DNA from: Paenibacillus sp. PL2-23 | GTDB taxonomy: Bacteria; Bacillota; Bacilli; Paenibacillales; Paenibacillaceae | Assembly (NCBI RefSeq): GCF_040834005.1 | Contig: NZ_CP162129.1 | Coordinates: 3,744,001 to 3,808,000 of the forward strand | Reading direction: 5' to 3' | Length of the DNA: 64,000 nucleotides | Part shown: positions 38,775 to 49,140 of the stretch, piece after piece | Layout: every line of letters begins with the position of its first letter | Position numbering within the stretch: position 1 is the stretch's first letter | Made by a program: the position numbers and the translations under genes | Notes under the pieces: generated by a model | Databases searched by the model: none | What the model saw: only the letters and a program-made list of their open reading frames with translations | What the model was told of the DNA's origin: nothing

Positions 38775-40064
38775 TTAACGAGGGATATAGAGGAGCTGTC
38801 CTTCCGCGACAGCCGATTCGTGAAGGCCGTTATGCGTCAAAATCTCACGCGGGTTCATGCTGTAACGAAGCGCGATCTGCTCCAGCGTCTCTTCCCTTTG
38901 CACGATGCACATTCTGATCCTGCGGAACTCATTCTCCTCGGATTGCTTGCTGAGGAACAATCTCTTCCACTCGATCTCTTCCTCGGCCGCCTGATCGCGA
39001 ATTTGCTCCTCCACTAATCTGGATTCGCTTTCCTCGGCAGCCTGCCTGGCCGCCTGCTCTCTGCGGCTGGACTGAAGAAGCGTCCTGAAGCCCAGACCCG
39101 CCTGGCCTTCCTCCTGGCCGCTCGGCCGTTTGCCGGAGAACGCAATCTGCAGCTCCTGCGGCTTGCGGATCTCTGCTTCGGGCTCATTCGGCTGCTCCTG
39201 GGACGAGATCGCCTGAGACAGCTCCCATTCGCCGGCCGGCTCCTCCGCCTGCTCCTGGGGAGCCTGCGGCTCCGCCTCAGCAGCAATGCGGGCATACGGC
39301 TCGGCGTCTGGTTCGTTCGACTCCAGGATCGACGCTTCTTGCATAGACGCCTCCTGGAAGATCTCCTCTTCCCGTTGAACCTCTACCGCCTGCGCAGCAG
39401 GAGGCTGCGCATGGGAATACAGCGAGGACAGCTGGGAGACGCCCTGCTGCGCGTTAGGCTGCGCCTGCTGCGGCGCAGCCTCCTGAGCTGTCGAGTCGCT
39501 TATATCTTCTCTCCGATTAAGCGCCGCCCAGCCGTCCTCTGCCTGCTCGCGGGAGGAGGCTGTAATCTCCCTGTCTTCTTCCTCCTCCGCAACTACTTCA
39601 GCCTCAGCCTCAGCTTCGGAATCGGCTTCAGCTTCCTCACGCTGATGACTCGCGGTGAACGACTCCTCCTGCCATTCCGCCGCCTCCTCGCGGGATGGCT
39701 CTACGCTAATGCCTCTAAGCGACAATACCCCGGTAATGTTAAGCGTTCGGGCAGACAGCAAATCCACATCGAAATTATCAATTTCGATCGAAATATCGTC
39801 GAGCCTGGAAACCCTGTTCATTGGCAGCGAAATTTCTACCGGTATCCAGTGCTCCAGCGCATATGGCCCCGCAGCCCCTTCCTGCCCTCGATAAATGCCA
39901 CTGAGCAGCAGCTGTCCCTTCAATACCGCTTGATCCCCCTGATCGATGACTTGTATGCGGGGTACCAGCTCAATTTCCTCCAGCTCGTCGATCCCCGCCA
40001 CATCCTCGGGCAGATGTACCCGCTCGTATACGTCAAAGCGCAATCCGTTCGTCCCATTCGACAC
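38775..40064 (-). CDS. spoVID: Stage VI sporulation protein D-like (SpoVID)
   Basis: Spore coat encasement protein. The N-terminal beta-rich domain (~1-130, starting GLRFDVYERVHLPEDV) resembles the SpoVID/DUF3794-type fold. A long acidic, Gln/Glu/Ala-rich middle (~135-370) follows. A C-terminal LysM (~383-429, QREETLEQIALRYSMNPREIL) ends the protein. It lies between the hem operon and valS as in B. subtilis. Its known partner SafA is also encoded in this window. Confidence 0.87.
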   Translation of the reverse strand: MSNGTNGLRFDVYERVHLPEDVAGIDELEEIELVPRIQVIDQGDQAVLKGQLLLSGIYRGQEGAAGPYALEHWIPVEISLPMNRVSRLDDISIEIDNFDVDLLSARTLNITGVLSLRGISVEPSREEAAEWQEESFTASHQREEAEADSEAEAEAEVVAEEEEDREITASSREQAEDGWAALNRREDISDSTAQEAAPQQAQPNAQQGVSQLSSLYSHAQPPAAQAVEVQREEEIFQEASMQEASILESNEPDAEPYARIAAEAEPQAPQEQAEEPAGEWELSQAISSQEQPNEPEAEIRKPQELQIAFSGKRPSGQEEGQAGLGFRTLLQSSRREQAARQAAEESESRLVEEQIRDQAAEEEIEWKRLFLSKQSEENEFRRIRMCIVQREETLEQIALRYSMNPREILTHNGLHESAVAEGQLLYIPR

Positions 40065-40162
40065 GCCCGTTTCCTCCCTTCTCGTACTGAATGCTTGGTC
40101 TAGCTATACATTCACTACTTATCTATATGGCGGAAGGGAGGGGAGCATGACTGTCTTTTTCG

Positions 40163-41155
40163 CTACAGCCGTCTCATCTCGTACATGTCCTTAAGCCAGG
40201 CCGGCCAAGGAGCCTCTACAGCTGTCGTCCTGCCAGAGAGTGGATGAGGGAATACCAGTCGCTCCCCGTGCAGGGCTTGATGCTTCACCTGGCTAGGCGG
40301 TCCCCCATACAGGGCGTCTCCAAGCAGAGGATGTCCCAAATAGCTCATATGCACCCGAATTTGATGGGTTCTGCCTGTCTCAAGCTGCAACCGGACAAGA
40401 GTTGCGTTCGGCAGCTCCTGCAGCACTTCATACCGTGTCAATGCCGCTTCTCCTCCTGCCGCGACACGGCGTCTAGACCGATGATGCCGGTCTTTGGCGA
40501 TCGGCGCGTCGATGACGCCCTTACGCTGCTTCAGCTTCCCCTGCACAGCGGCGACGTAACGCCGGTCTATTCTTTTCTCCCGCATCGCTTCGTCTAGAAG
40601 GAGCTGCGCCAGGTCGTTTTTGGCATAGAGCACGGGTCCTGTCGTATCATCGTCCAGACGGTGGATATGTCTGACGGGCAGTAGGTCGGACTGCTCCAGC
40701 ATATGCCTGCAGGCGGCATGATCCAGCGTACCGGTCTCCCCGTCGAAGGATGGATGCACCGGCATGCCTGCCGGCTTGTTCAAGACAAGGCAATAATCAT
40801 CCTCATACAGCACACCCACACCAGCAACCCTATTGTCATGCGAGAACATAGCGGCCTGCCGATACAGCTTGTCGGCCTTCGCATCAACGGGCGCAAAGGC
40901 ACGCAAGCCGATCTGTTCACCGCGCCACTGGATGCCTCCCACAGAAAACAGCCTGTTGATCCACTTGCCCGGCAAGAAGGAAGAGGCCAGCAGCCACTGC
41001 CGCACGTTATGCGGGTGACTGCCGGCCTGCGGGCATTCCGGGATGGAGTCGGCTTCTGCGGCCACGGCAATACCGGGAATACCGGGATCGGCAGACAGAC
41101 GATGTCCGTCAAGCAGAAGCCATTCGCCGCTTCGCGTCATATAATTCTCAAGCAT
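40163..41155 (-). CDS. RluA-family pseudouridine synthase
   Basis: Isomerises uridine to pseudouridine in RNA; which RNA cannot be told from sequence. The catalytic motif is HRLDDDTTGPVLYAK (Asp ~171). KPAGMPVHPS, LETGRTHQIRVHMSYLGHPLLGD and the terminal H-P-L segment are also present. Residues ~55-95 are S4-like. The length, 330 residues, is ordinary. It replaces B. subtilis ysxE between hemL and spoVID. Confidence 0.92.
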   Translation of the reverse strand: MLENYMTRSGEWLLLDGHRLSADPGIPGIAVAAEADSIPECPQAGSHPHNVRQWLLASSFLPGKWINRLFSVGGIQWRGEQIGLRAFAPVDAKADKLYRQAAMFSHDNRVAGVGVLYEDDYCLVLNKPAGMPVHPSFDGETGTLDHAACRHMLEQSDLLPVRHIHRLDDDTTGPVLYAKNDLAQLLLDEAMREKRIDRRYVAAVQGKLKQRKGVIDAPIAKDRHHRSRRRVAAGGEAALTRYEVLQELPNATLVRLQLETGRTHQIRVHMSYLGHPLLGDALYGGPPSQVKHQALHGERLVFPHPLSGRTTAVEAPWPAWLKDMYEMRRL

Positions 41156-41193
41156 CCTGTGAAGCCTCCCTTATTGTGATGCCATCACCGATA

Positions 41194-42495
41194 TTACAGA
41201 CGGCTAAGCGCCGCGTCATGCGCCGCGATGGTCTCTTCAATATCCGCTTCGCTGTGAACGGCCGATACGAACATGCCCTCGAATTGAGAAGGCGCAATGC
41301 TCACGCCAAGATCCAGCATAGCTGCGAAGTAGCTCCGGAAACGATTCAAGTCAGATGTTTTGGCCGACTCGTAATGGATAACCGTCTGCTCAGTGAAGAA
41401 TGGGCATACCATCGAGCCGACCCGATTGATGGTGGACGGAATGCCATGCTTCTCCGCATTCGCCTCGAAGCCAAGCTGCAGCTTGACCGCCAGGCGCTCC
41501 AGCAGCTCATACGTATCCGGCGTCAGCAGCTTCAGCGTGGTATAGCCTGCAGCCATCGCAAGCGGATTGCCTGACAAGGTGCCTGCCTGATAGATAGGAC
41601 CCACCGGGGCAATCATCTCCATAATCTCTCGCTTGCCGCCATAAGCACCCACAGGCAGGCCGCCGCCGATCACTTTGCCGAAGCAGGTCAGATCCGGCGT
41701 CACGCCGTACAGCCCTTGCGCGCAGTGGTAGCCAACACGGAAGCCCGTCATCACCTCATCGAAGATGAGCAGGCTGCCGTATTGATTCGTCAACTCGCGC
41801 AGGCCTTCCAGAAAGCCCGGCAGCGGGGGAACAACGCCCATGTTGCCAGCGACAGGCTCCACGATCACGCATGCCAGCTCTTCGCCAAACTTCTCGAATG
41901 CCAGCTTGGCGGATTCGATATCATTATAGGGCACAGTAATGGTATGGGACGCGACATGCTCGGGCACGCCCGGACTGTCCGGCAGACCCAGCGTAGCCAC
42001 GCCGGAGCCCGCTTTGATCAGCAGACTGTCCGCATGGCCGTGATAGGAGCCCTCAAACTTCATGATTTTGCTTCTCTTCGTATATCCGCGAGCCAGACGC
42101 AGGGCGCTCATGGTCGCTTCCGTGCCGGAGTTGACCATGCGAACGACATCCACAGACGGCACACGCTCGCAGACAAGCTCCGCCATCAGCGTCTCCAGCT
42201 CCGTTGGCGCTCCGAAGCTCGTGCCTCTCTCCGCTGTTTTCCGGATTGCTTCTACCACCTCAGGATGAGCATGTCCCATAATAAGCGGTCCCCAAGACGC
42301 GACATAATCGATATAGACGTTGCCATCGATATCATAGACGCGGCTGCCAGCTCCTCTCTCCATATAGACGGGCGTCAATCCTACCGACTTGAACGCTCGG
42401 ACAGGAGAGTTGACGCCGCCGGGGATCACCTTCTTCGCTCGGGCGAACGCTTCCGCGGAGCGGCTGTCGATTCTTTTTTTACCCTCGGCTTCCAT
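41194..42495 (-). CDS. hemL: Glutamate-1-semialdehyde 2,1-aminomutase
   Basis: PLP enzyme making 5-aminolevulinate in the C5 pathway. Motifs: [11 protein letters not shown] (~21-31), the PLP-contacting SYHGHAD and FDEVMTGFR, and the Schiff-base lysine in [22 protein letters not shown] 42495 has AGGAG 9 nt upstream, giving 433 residues; ATG 42504 overlaps the hemB stop. It is the last gene of the hemA operon, with hemA supplying its substrate. Confidence 0.97.
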   Translation of the reverse strand: MEAEGKKRIDSRSAEAFARAKKVIPGGVNSPVRAFKSVGLTPVYMERGAGSRVYDIDGNVYIDYVASWGPLIMGHAHPEVVEAIRKTAERGTSFGAPTELETLMAELVCERVPSVDVVRMVNSGTEATMSALRLARGYTKRSKIMKFEGSYHGHADSLLIKAGSGVATLGLPDSPGVPEHVASHTITVPYNDIESAKLAFEKFGEELACVIVEPVAGNMGVVPPLPGFLEGLRELTNQYGSLLIFDEVMTGFRVGYHCAQGLYGVTPDLTCFGKVIGGGLPVGAYGGKREIMEMIAPVGPIYQAGTLSGNPLAMAAGYTTLKLLTPDTYELLERLAVKLQLGFEANAEKHGIPSTINRVGSMVCPFFTEQTVIHYESAKTSDLNRFRSYFAAMLDLGVSIAPSQFEGMFVSAVHSEADIEETIAAHDAALSRL

Positions 42496-42500
42496 TCGTT

Positions 42501-43496
42501 TCATTCTCCTCTCAGCCACTTGACCACGTCTTTGGCATGATATGTAATGATCAAATCTGCGCCTGCCCGCTTCATGCTGACCAGTGTCTCCATCACAACC
42601 GAGCGCTCGTTGATCCACCCGTTCGCAGCGGCTGCCTTCACCATTGAATACTCTGCGCTTACGTTATAAGCGACGACAGGGAGGTCGAATTGCTCCTTCA
42701 GCGTCTTCACGATATCCAAATAAGCAAGGGCCGGCTTCACCATCAGCATATCGGCTCCCTCAGCTACGTCGGACTCCGCTTCTCTGAGCGCCTCGCGCGC
42801 GTTCGCCGGATCCATCTGATACGTCTTGCGATCGCCGAATTGCGGTGCGGAATGCGCAGCGTCGCGGAACGGACCATAGAATGCAGACGCGTATTTGACC
42901 GAATAGGACATAATCGCAATATCGCTGAAGCCCGCCTGGTCCAGACCGGCCCTGATGGCATGGACGAAACCGTCCATCATATTCGACGGCGCGATAATAT
43001 CCGCCCCCGCCTCGGCTTGCGACACTGCCGTGCGCACAAGCAGCTCCAGCGATTTGTCATTATCGACCACGGCAATACCGCTTGCCTCATCCTGATGCAC
43101 GACGCCGCAATGTCCATGCTCGGTGAATTGGCACAGGCACGTGTCTGCAATAACAACGAGCTGAGGCGCCCAGCCCTTCACCGCGCGAATGGCCTCCTGG
43201 ACAATGCCATTGGCATCATAAGCGGAGGTGCCCTGCGCATCCTTATGATCCGGCACCCCGAACAACAGAACGGCCTTAATGCCGAGCGCTTCGATTTCTC
43301 GAATTTCCGACTCCAATAAATCCATGGACAGATGGTAGACCCCAGGCATCGATGGGATTTCGCTCCGAATGCTGGTGCCATGGGTAACGAAGATTGGATA
43401 TATCATATCCTCGGCAGTCAGGACCGTCTCCCGCACCATGCTGCGGAGACCTCCCGATCTGCGAAGTCGGCGATGTCTGGCAATAGGGTAGCTCAT
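42501..43496 (-). CDS. hemB: Porphobilinogen synthase (5-aminolevulinate dehydratase)
   Basis: Condenses two 5-aminolevulinates. The 331 residues begin [18 protein letters not shown]. They hold the metal-binding cysteines in [14 protein letters not shown] and the Schiff-base lysines in [18 protein letters not shown] and [13 protein letters not shown]. The start overlaps the hemD stop by one base (TAATG). Confidence 0.97.
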   Translation of the reverse strand: MSYPIARHRRLRRSGGLRSMVRETVLTAEDMIYPIFVTHGTSIRSEIPSMPGVYHLSMDLLESEIREIEALGIKAVLLFGVPDHKDAQGTSAYDANGIVQEAIRAVKGWAPQLVVIADTCLCQFTEHGHCGVVHQDEASGIAVVDNDKSLELLVRTAVSQAEAGADIIAPSNMMDGFVHAIRAGLDQAGFSDIAIMSYSVKYASAFYGPFRDAAHSAPQFGDRKTYQMDPANAREALREAESDVAEGADMLMVKPALAYLDIVKTLKEQFDLPVVAYNVSAEYSMVKAAAANGWINERSVVMETLVSMKRAGADLIITYHAKDVVKWLRGE

Positions 43497-45046
43497 TATG
43501 TCATTCTCCTCTCTATATTGAACGCCTGGATCGCTTCCAGCAAGCTGTCGATCGTAGAAGCTTCCGCTTCAACCGCAACCTTCAATCCGGCGTCCCGTAC
43601 CGTCTTGCTTGTGATCGGTCCAATGCTGGCGATTGGGATATTGGCCAGCAGCTTCACAGGATCTTCTATACCGCTTCGCTTCAATTGCTCCAGCAAGTTG
43701 ATGACGGTCGAGGAGCTTGTGAAGGTCACCATATGGATACCGCCGCTCTCTAGAAACTCCAGAGCGCTCTGATCAACGGAATTGGCGAGAACAGTCTCGT
43801 ATACATCAATCTCCACGGCTTCAACGCCGCGCTTCGCAAGCTCCGCCGGCAGCACCTCTCTGGCCAGGTCGCCTCGCGGCAGCAGAGCCTTCTCCCCTGC
43901 CTGAAGCTTGTCCTGGATTCGCTCCAGCAGCGAATCCGCATGGAATTTAACCGGCAGCTCCTCCACAAGCAGTCCTCGCTGCTGAAGAGCCTCCGCCGTC
44001 TTCGGTCCCACGGCCACGATACGGGCGGAATGAAACCGACGAATATCGATACCGAATTGAGCCAAGAAGCGGAAGAAATATTCAACACCGTTCACGCTCG
44101 TGAACATCAGCCATTGATAGCCCTCCGCTTCCTCCAGCCGAGCGCGGATCGCCTCCAGCGCCTCCGCCTTCACCGGCTCCTTCACCTCAATCACGGGGTA
44201 CTCACAGGGCTCGCCGCCCAACGCTTCAATAGCGTCTGCAAGCTCGCTGGCCTGTGCGCGAGCTCGTGTCACCAGCACTCGCATGCCGAACAACGGCTTT
44301 TTTTCGTACCAGCGGAGCTTCTCCCGCTGCAGCACGACCTCGCCTACAATAATTACGGCGGGCGGCTGGAAATTCGCTTCCTTCACAATCGTTTCGATCG
44401 TAGCCAGCGTGCCGACAATCGTCTCCTGCTCCACTCTAGTGCCCCAGCGCACCAACGCCACCGGTGTCTCCGGCGGCTTGCCGTGCTTGATCAGCTGCTC
44501 CGCAATATAACCGATTTTGGCGACGCCCATCAGGAACAGCAGCGTCCCTGTCGCGTTCGTCACCTTGTCCCAATGTATGGAGCGGTCCAGCTTATCCGGA
44601 CTTTCATGTCCCGTAATAATCGACAACGAAGAAGCGATGTCCCTATGGGTGACCGGAATGCCCGCATAAGCGGGCACAGCGATTGCGGAGGTGATGCCGG
44701 GCACAATCTCGAACTCCACCCCGTTGTCGTACAGCAGCCCTGCCTCTTCGCCAACTCTGCCGAAGATCGTAGGATCTCCGCCCTTCAGCCTTGTAACGGT
44801 TTTGCCCGCCAACGCCAAATCGACAAGCAGCTCATTAATCTCCTCCTGCTTCATCGTATGGCGGTCCGGCAGCTTGCCGACATATACCAGCTCGGCGCCT
44901 GGCTTCACATGCCGAAGCAGCCTTGGGCTTGCCAGTCGATCGTAGACGACGACGTCGGCAGCTTGCAGACATTCAAGGCCTCTTACCGTAATCAGCCCAG
45001 GATCGCCGGGTCCGGCGCCAACCAAATAAACCTTCCCCTTGTTCAT
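43496..45046 (-). CDS. Fused uroporphyrinogen-III C-methyltransferase and uroporphyrinogen-III synthase
   Basis: Two enzymes in one 516-residue chain. Residues 1-~245 are a CobA/SUMT methyltransferase ([15 protein letters not shown] at 9-23, [35 protein letters not shown]) that diverts uroporphyrinogen III to precorrin-2. Residues ~255-516 are HemD ([41 protein letters not shown]) that makes uroporphyrinogen III. The fusion places the maker and the first siroheme/cobalamin-branch user together. It is 2 bp from hemC and overlaps hemB. Confidence 0.95.
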   Translation of the reverse strand: MNKGKVYLVGAGPGDPGLITVRGLECLQAADVVVYDRLASPRLLRHVKPGAELVYVGKLPDRHTMKQEEINELLVDLALAGKTVTRLKGGDPTIFGRVGEEAGLLYDNGVEFEIVPGITSAIAVPAYAGIPVTHRDIASSLSIITGHESPDKLDRSIHWDKVTNATGTLLFLMGVAKIGYIAEQLIKHGKPPETPVALVRWGTRVEQETIVGTLATIETIVKEANFQPPAVIIVGEVVLQREKLRWYEKKPLFGMRVLVTRARAQASELADAIEALGGEPCEYPVIEVKEPVKAEALEAIRARLEEAEGYQWLMFTSVNGVEYFFRFLAQFGIDIRRFHSARIVAVGPKTAEALQQRGLLVEELPVKFHADSLLERIQDKLQAGEKALLPRGDLAREVLPAELAKRGVEAVEIDVYETVLANSVDQSALEFLESGGIHMVTFTSSSTVINLLEQLKRSGIEDPVKLLANIPIASIGPITSKTVRDAGLKVAVEAEASTIDSLLEAIQAFNIERRMT

Positions 45047-45048
45047 GG

Positions 45049-46011
45049 TCAGCCTCCGATCTCCGCCAATATGCGAGCTGCTCCGCCAGCCAGCAGCGTT
45101 TCAGCCACCTGACGCCCTAATGCCTCCGGATCGCGTCCCCGCTTCGTATCCTTAAGCAGCGTGCTGCCGTCAGGCGAACCGACAATACCCGTCAGCTCCA
45201 GCAGCATGCCCTCCTCATCCTTCGACACAATCCTCGCATGCGCTCCAATCGGCACCTGACAGTCCCCGTGCAGCGTACCGAGGAAGCTGCGCTCCGCCCG
45301 TACGGCAGCCGCAGTATCCGAATCGTTGATCAGGTCGAGCAGCACTCTCATCTCTTCATCGTTTTCCCTGCATTCAATGCCCAGCGCGCCTTGCCCCACG
45401 GCAGGCACGCAAATATCCTCCGGCACCAGAGCGGATATGCGATCCTCCCAGCCCATACGGGTCAGCCCCGCTGCCGCCAGCACGACAGCATCGAAGCGTT
45501 CCGTCTCAAGCTTCCGAATGCGGGAATCGATATTGCCTCGAATTGACTCCAGCTGGAGGTCTGGCCTTACGTTCTTGAGCTGGCACGCTCTTCTTAAGCT
45601 GCTTGTGCCGACTCGCGCTCCCTCGGGCAACGACTCCAGACCGCCGCCTGTTCTCGTAATCAGACAATCCAGAGGCGTTTCCCTCTTCGGCGTCGCGCCG
45701 TTCATAAGCCCTTCCTGCAGCTCGTAAGGCATATCCTTCATGCTATGTACCGCAAGATCGATTTCGCCATCCAGCATCGCCTGCTCGATTTCTTTGACAA
45801 ACAACCCTTTGCCGCCCACCTTCGACAAGGTGACGTCCAGAATGCGATCGCCCTTCGTCACAATTTTGCGAATTTCGAAAGTATAATCCCAGCCCTGGCT
45901 TTCGCTGATTCGCTTCAGCTCCTCGATCACATGACCCGTCTGCGTAAGCGCCAGAGCGCTCTGGCGCGTGCCCACCACAATGACTCGTTTTTTATTCGTT
46001 ATATTGCTCAT
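45049..46011 (-). CDS. hemC: Hydroxymethylbilane synthase
   Basis: Polymerises porphobilinogen to hydroxymethylbilane. Motifs: GTRQSALALTQ (14-24), VHSMKDMP (88-95), VGTSSLRR and the dipyrromethane-cofactor cysteine Cys-251 in LHGDCQVPIGAH. Length 320 residues. It overlaps the upstream precorrin-2 dehydrogenase gene by 20 bp. Confidence 0.97.
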   Translation of the reverse strand: MSNITNKKRVIVVGTRQSALALTQTGHVIEELKRISESQGWDYTFEIRKIVTKGDRILDVTLSKVGGKGLFVKEIEQAMLDGEIDLAVHSMKDMPYELQEGLMNGATPKRETPLDCLITRTGGGLESLPEGARVGTSSLRRACQLKNVRPDLQLESIRGNIDSRIRKLETERFDAVVLAAAGLTRMGWEDRISALVPEDICVPAVGQGALGIECRENDEEMRVLLDLINDSDTAAAVRAERSFLGTLHGDCQVPIGAHARIVSKDEEGMLLELTGIVGSPDGSTLLKDTKRGRDPEALGRQVAETLLAGGAARILAEIGG

Positions 46012-46687
46012 TATGTAGTCCTCCCTTTACCCGTTCCACCAAATATTCCAGCCACTTCTCCACGCTTGGCATGCTGTCGTGCCCCTCCTGTGAGCATACA
46101 GCCTGCTGGGCTGCCAAGCGGAGCACCTGCTCTCTCACATCCCGATCCAATAGCTCGGCCTGCGCCAGCCCTCTGAGCTCCTCCAGCCTCTCAAGCGCCG
46201 CTTCATACCCTTGCGCGAGCTTCTCCTCCAAATCTTGCTTCAACGCTTTGGCGAATGCCGGACTTGCTCCAGACGCCGTGACGGATACCAGCAGCCTGCC
46301 CCTGCGAATAACCGCCGGCGTAATGAAGCTGCCGCGCTCATAATCATCCGCGACATTCGCCAGCATGCCAAGCCGCTCCGCCGCCTCCGCGATTGCCGCA
46401 TTAAGCGTTCGATCGCTTGTCGCCGCCACAACAAGCCATGCCCCTGTCAGATCCTCTACTGCGAATGACCTCTGAAGCCAACGGACAGATCCCCTGGCCG
46501 CAAGCTCCCGAATAGACTCCGTTGCATCGGGACTAATCAATACCACATCATCCGCCCCTGCCTCAAGCAGGCCCGCCAGCTTCCGCTGCGCCACCTTCCC
46601 GCCGCCCGCTATTACACAGCGACGGCCAGGCAATCTCAGCGCCACTGGATAATAGCCGTTCGAAGCCCTTGTTCCCATGGCTGTCAT
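45992..46687 (-). CDS. Precorrin-2 dehydrogenase / sirohydrochlorin ferrochelatase (Met8/SirC-like)
   Basis: Oxidises precorrin-2 to sirohydrochlorin; Met8/CysG-type family members may also insert iron. The 231-residue protein has the NAD motif VIAGGGKVAQRKLAGLLEAGA (~25-45) and SVTASGASPAFAKALKQDLEE. Together with the CobA domain of the fused gene it forms a siroheme branch inside the heme operon. Whether it chelates iron cannot be decided from sequence. Confidence 0.9.
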   Translation of the reverse strand: MTAMGTRASNGYYPVALRLPGRRCVIAGGGKVAQRKLAGLLEAGADDVVLISPDATESIRELAARGSVRWLQRSFAVEDLTGAWLVVAATSDRTLNAAIAEAAERLGMLANVADDYERGSFITPAVIRRGRLLVSVTASGASPAFAKALKQDLEEKLAQGYEAALERLEELRGLAQAELLDRDVREQVLRLAAQQAVCSQEGHDSMPSVEKWLEYLVERVKGGLHNEQYNE

Positions 46688-46707
46688 AGCCTCCTCAACC
46701 GTTGTCG

Positions 46708-47520
46708 TTAATGAAAGGATGACACCGAATTCGCCAGCACGCTCAGGATGAGCATCCCGAAGGCGAACATATACAGCTTGGCCAGTTGCTGGCCCGGCCT
46801 GTTGTTGATCGCTCTCTGATAGATATAGACGATATACGCGAGCAGCGACGCAAAGGAGGTAAGCACCTTCCAGTCAAGCAGGAGCATGGCTTGTCCCCCT
46901 ACGATCAGCATCGTTGCAGCTACTGCAAGCGACATGGCAAGCAGCGGCACCCCGATAATGACAGCCCTGTCCGCATATCGCTCAATCATATCCAGACTGG
47001 GATACCGGCGAATGCTCTGGGTCCAGCGTTTGCTCTTGAGGCGGTGATGAAGGAACAGATACATCGCCGAGAGCAAGGCACCGATCGTCAGCGCCGCATA
47101 GGCACATAAGATTAAGCTGATATGGATAAAAAGCAATTCCCTGGTCGTCTGCCACAGCGCATAATCCCGATCCTGAGCGGGACTCGCATACAAATTAAGC
47201 GCAACGACGGCAAAGCTGATGACATTCACAAAAAACACCATATACTCTACTTTGAAAAAGCGGCTGATGATCAGCGACAACGTAACCAACAGCCAGGAAA
47301 ACGCCAGCCAATACACAAATGAAGTCAGCTCAGGAAGCTCAAAATAAAAAATAAACCGGCTGATCAGAAATCCAGTCTGCAGCAGCCATACAAAAATAAG
47401 CAGCCCTGTACCGATCCGTTTCGCTCTCCGGCTTGCGCTCATAAAGTCGGAGAAATAAAACAGAAGGCTCAGGGCGTACAAATATAATATTGCGTCGTAA
47501 GTCCAATTCGCGTATCCCAT
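46708..47520 (-). CDS. hemX: HemX / CcsA-type cytochrome c assembly family membrane protein
   Basis: Polytopic protein of 270 residues with about eight hydrophobic segments, belonging to the CcsA/HemX cytochrome-assembly family. In B. subtilis HemX lowers glutamyl-tRNA reductase levels post-transcriptionally. It lies between hemA and the Met8-like gene, exactly the hemX position, so HemX is preferred over a true c-type cytochrome maturation factor. Confidence 0.9.
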   Translation of the reverse strand: MGYANWTYDAILYLYALSLLFYFSDFMSASRRAKRIGTGLLIFVWLLQTGFLISRFIFYFELPELTSFVYWLAFSWLLVTLSLIISRFFKVEYMVFFVNVISFAVVALNLYASPAQDRDYALWQTTRELLFIHISLILCAYAALTIGALLSAMYLFLHHRLKSKRWTQSIRRYPSLDMIERYADRAVIIGVPLLAMSLAVAATMLIVGGQAMLLLDWKVLTSFASLLAYIVYIYQRAINNRPGQQLAKLYMFAFGMLILSVLANSVSSFH

Positions 47521-47559
47521 AGCTCCTCCACTTCATCCGTCAGGAGATTGCCGAGCCGA

Positions 47560-48942
47560 TCAAGGACGGGCAAATACAGGGGCTGCCGCGTTATGATGCA
47601 CAAGCTCGGCAGGCTTGGGCGCTTCGGGTACCGCTTCAGATGCTGCCGCGAGCTCTTCCTTCCGCGACTGCTCCAGCTGCTCCTCCAGAGCGAACAGCTT
47701 CACGAACATGTCCATCGCTTCATCGGCGCGCTTCTCTCCGGCCATCTCTTTGATGCGAAGGATAGGATCCTGCATCATTTGGTTCACGATGCTTTTGGTC
47801 AGCTTGCGAATAACCTTCATCTGATGCTCATCCAGCTCAGGCAGCTTATTGGCCAGACTGGTCATCGTCTCTTCATGAATGTCTGCGGACTTGGTCTGCA
47901 GAGCGCGAATCAACGGCACGACGCCCAGCGTCTTGTACCATTGCTCGAATTGCTGCATTTCCCATTCGATCATCAGCTCGATCTTGGCCGCTTCTTGCTT
48001 CCTATGCTCCAGATTGCTTTGCACGATGCCCTCCAAGTCGTCGATATCGTACAGAAATACATTGTCGACCGCAGCGATCGAAGGATCCAGATCCCTAGGC
48101 ACTGCAATATCAATCATGAACAGCGGCTTGGCTTTGCGCTTCTTCATCGCTTCTTTCACTTGCTCTCTGTTCAGCACATAGTTCTCCGAGCCCGTTGAGC
48201 TGATAATGATATCCGCCTCATGAAGCTTGTTGGCCGCCTCTTCCATGGAATAAGGAACGCCGTTGAACTTGTCAGCCAGCTGCGCTGCTCTTTCGAACGT
48301 CCGATTAACAACGATAACGCGCTCTGCACCGTTGGCGTACAGATGCTTGGCTGTCAGCTCGCCCGTCTCCCCAGCTCCGATAACCATAACGGTCTTCTTG
48401 TGGAATTGGCCGAAAATTTGTTTACCCAGCTCGACCGCCGCATAGCTGACGGATACTGCCGCTTCCCCGATCATCGTCTCGGAATGGGCGCGTTTGGCTA
48501 GCGTAACCGCCTGCTTGAACAGCATATTAAAGACAGTGCCTGTCGTTTTTTCACCTTGGGCAAGCAAAAATGCGTTTTTCACCTGGCCCAATATTTGCGT
48601 CTCTCCAATAACCATGGAGTCCAGTCCGCTTGTTACGCGGAACAAATGCCGAATCGCGTCAGCATCCTCGTACATATACAGATGGTTCGTAAACTGCGCG
48701 CGCGGCAGGTTGAACCACTTCTCCATAAAGCTCCGGATGTAATGGCCGCATAGATGATGACGGTCTACGACCGCGTAGAGCTCTGTTCGGTTGCAAGTGG
48801 CGACAATGACACATTCCATAATGCTCTTCGTATCCATGAGGCCTTTCAGAGCGGCCGGCAGGTCCCTGTCGGCGAACGTAAACTTCTCCCTCACTTCTAC
48901 AGGAGCTGTCTTGTAGTTAAGACCAACTGCGATAATGTGCAT
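47560..48942 (-). CDS. hemA: Glutamyl-tRNA reductase
   Basis: First committed step of C5 tetrapyrrole synthesis: glutamyl-tRNA to glutamate-1-semialdehyde. The N-terminus is GLNYKTAPVEVREKF, the catalytic Cys-50 lies in VATCNRTEL, and the NADPH loop is MVIGAGETGELTAKHL (~182-197). A dimerisation domain precedes a Glu/Ala-rich tail. It is first in hemA-hemX-met8-hemC-cobA/hemD-hemB-hemL. Confidence 0.97.
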   Translation of the reverse strand: MHIIAVGLNYKTAPVEVREKFTFADRDLPAALKGLMDTKSIMECVIVATCNRTELYAVVDRHHLCGHYIRSFMEKWFNLPRAQFTNHLYMYEDADAIRHLFRVTSGLDSMVIGETQILGQVKNAFLLAQGEKTTGTVFNMLFKQAVTLAKRAHSETMIGEAAVSVSYAAVELGKQIFGQFHKKTVMVIGAGETGELTAKHLYANGAERVIVVNRTFERAAQLADKFNGVPYSMEEAANKLHEADIIISSTGSENYVLNREQVKEAMKKRKAKPLFMIDIAVPRDLDPSIAAVDNVFLYDIDDLEGIVQSNLEHRKQEAAKIELMIEWEMQQFEQWYKTLGVVPLIRALQTKSADIHEETMTSLANKLPELDEHQMKVIRKLTKSIVNQMMQDPILRIKEMAGEKRADEAMDMFVKLFALEEQLEQSRKEELAAASEAVPEAPKPAELVHHNAAAPVFARP

Positions 48943-48997
48943 GCGCGATCACCTGCCTCCCTCTTGTGCTAGTCCATTCCCATTGATGTTAACGACT

Positions 48998-49006
48998 ATT
49001 ATAGCA
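48998..49006 (-). promoter_or_regulatory. Extended -10 promoter of the hem operon
   Basis: Minus strand TGCTATAAT (49006 down to 48998): a consensus -10 with the TG extension, but no good -35 at 17 nt. It lies 56 bp upstream of the hemA start. Confidence 0.55.
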
Positions 49007-49083
49007 TAGTTCGACATTCATATTGGGTTCATTTATGAATAATATTTGAAAATACTTTCTTCATTATGCCCTTATCATGGCAA

Positions 49084-49117
49084 AGAAATAACCATGGAAT
49101 AAGCTCCATGGTTATCT
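49084..49117 (-). terminator. Hairpin after speD, probable terminator
   Basis: Perfect 11-bp stem ATAACCATGGA (49088-49098) with TCCATGGTTAT (49105-49115). The downstream minus-strand T-run is weak (TTTCTTTG). It lies 26 bp past the speD stop. Confidence 0.6.
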
Positions 49118-49140
49118 CCGTATCATACGTTGATGAGCGG

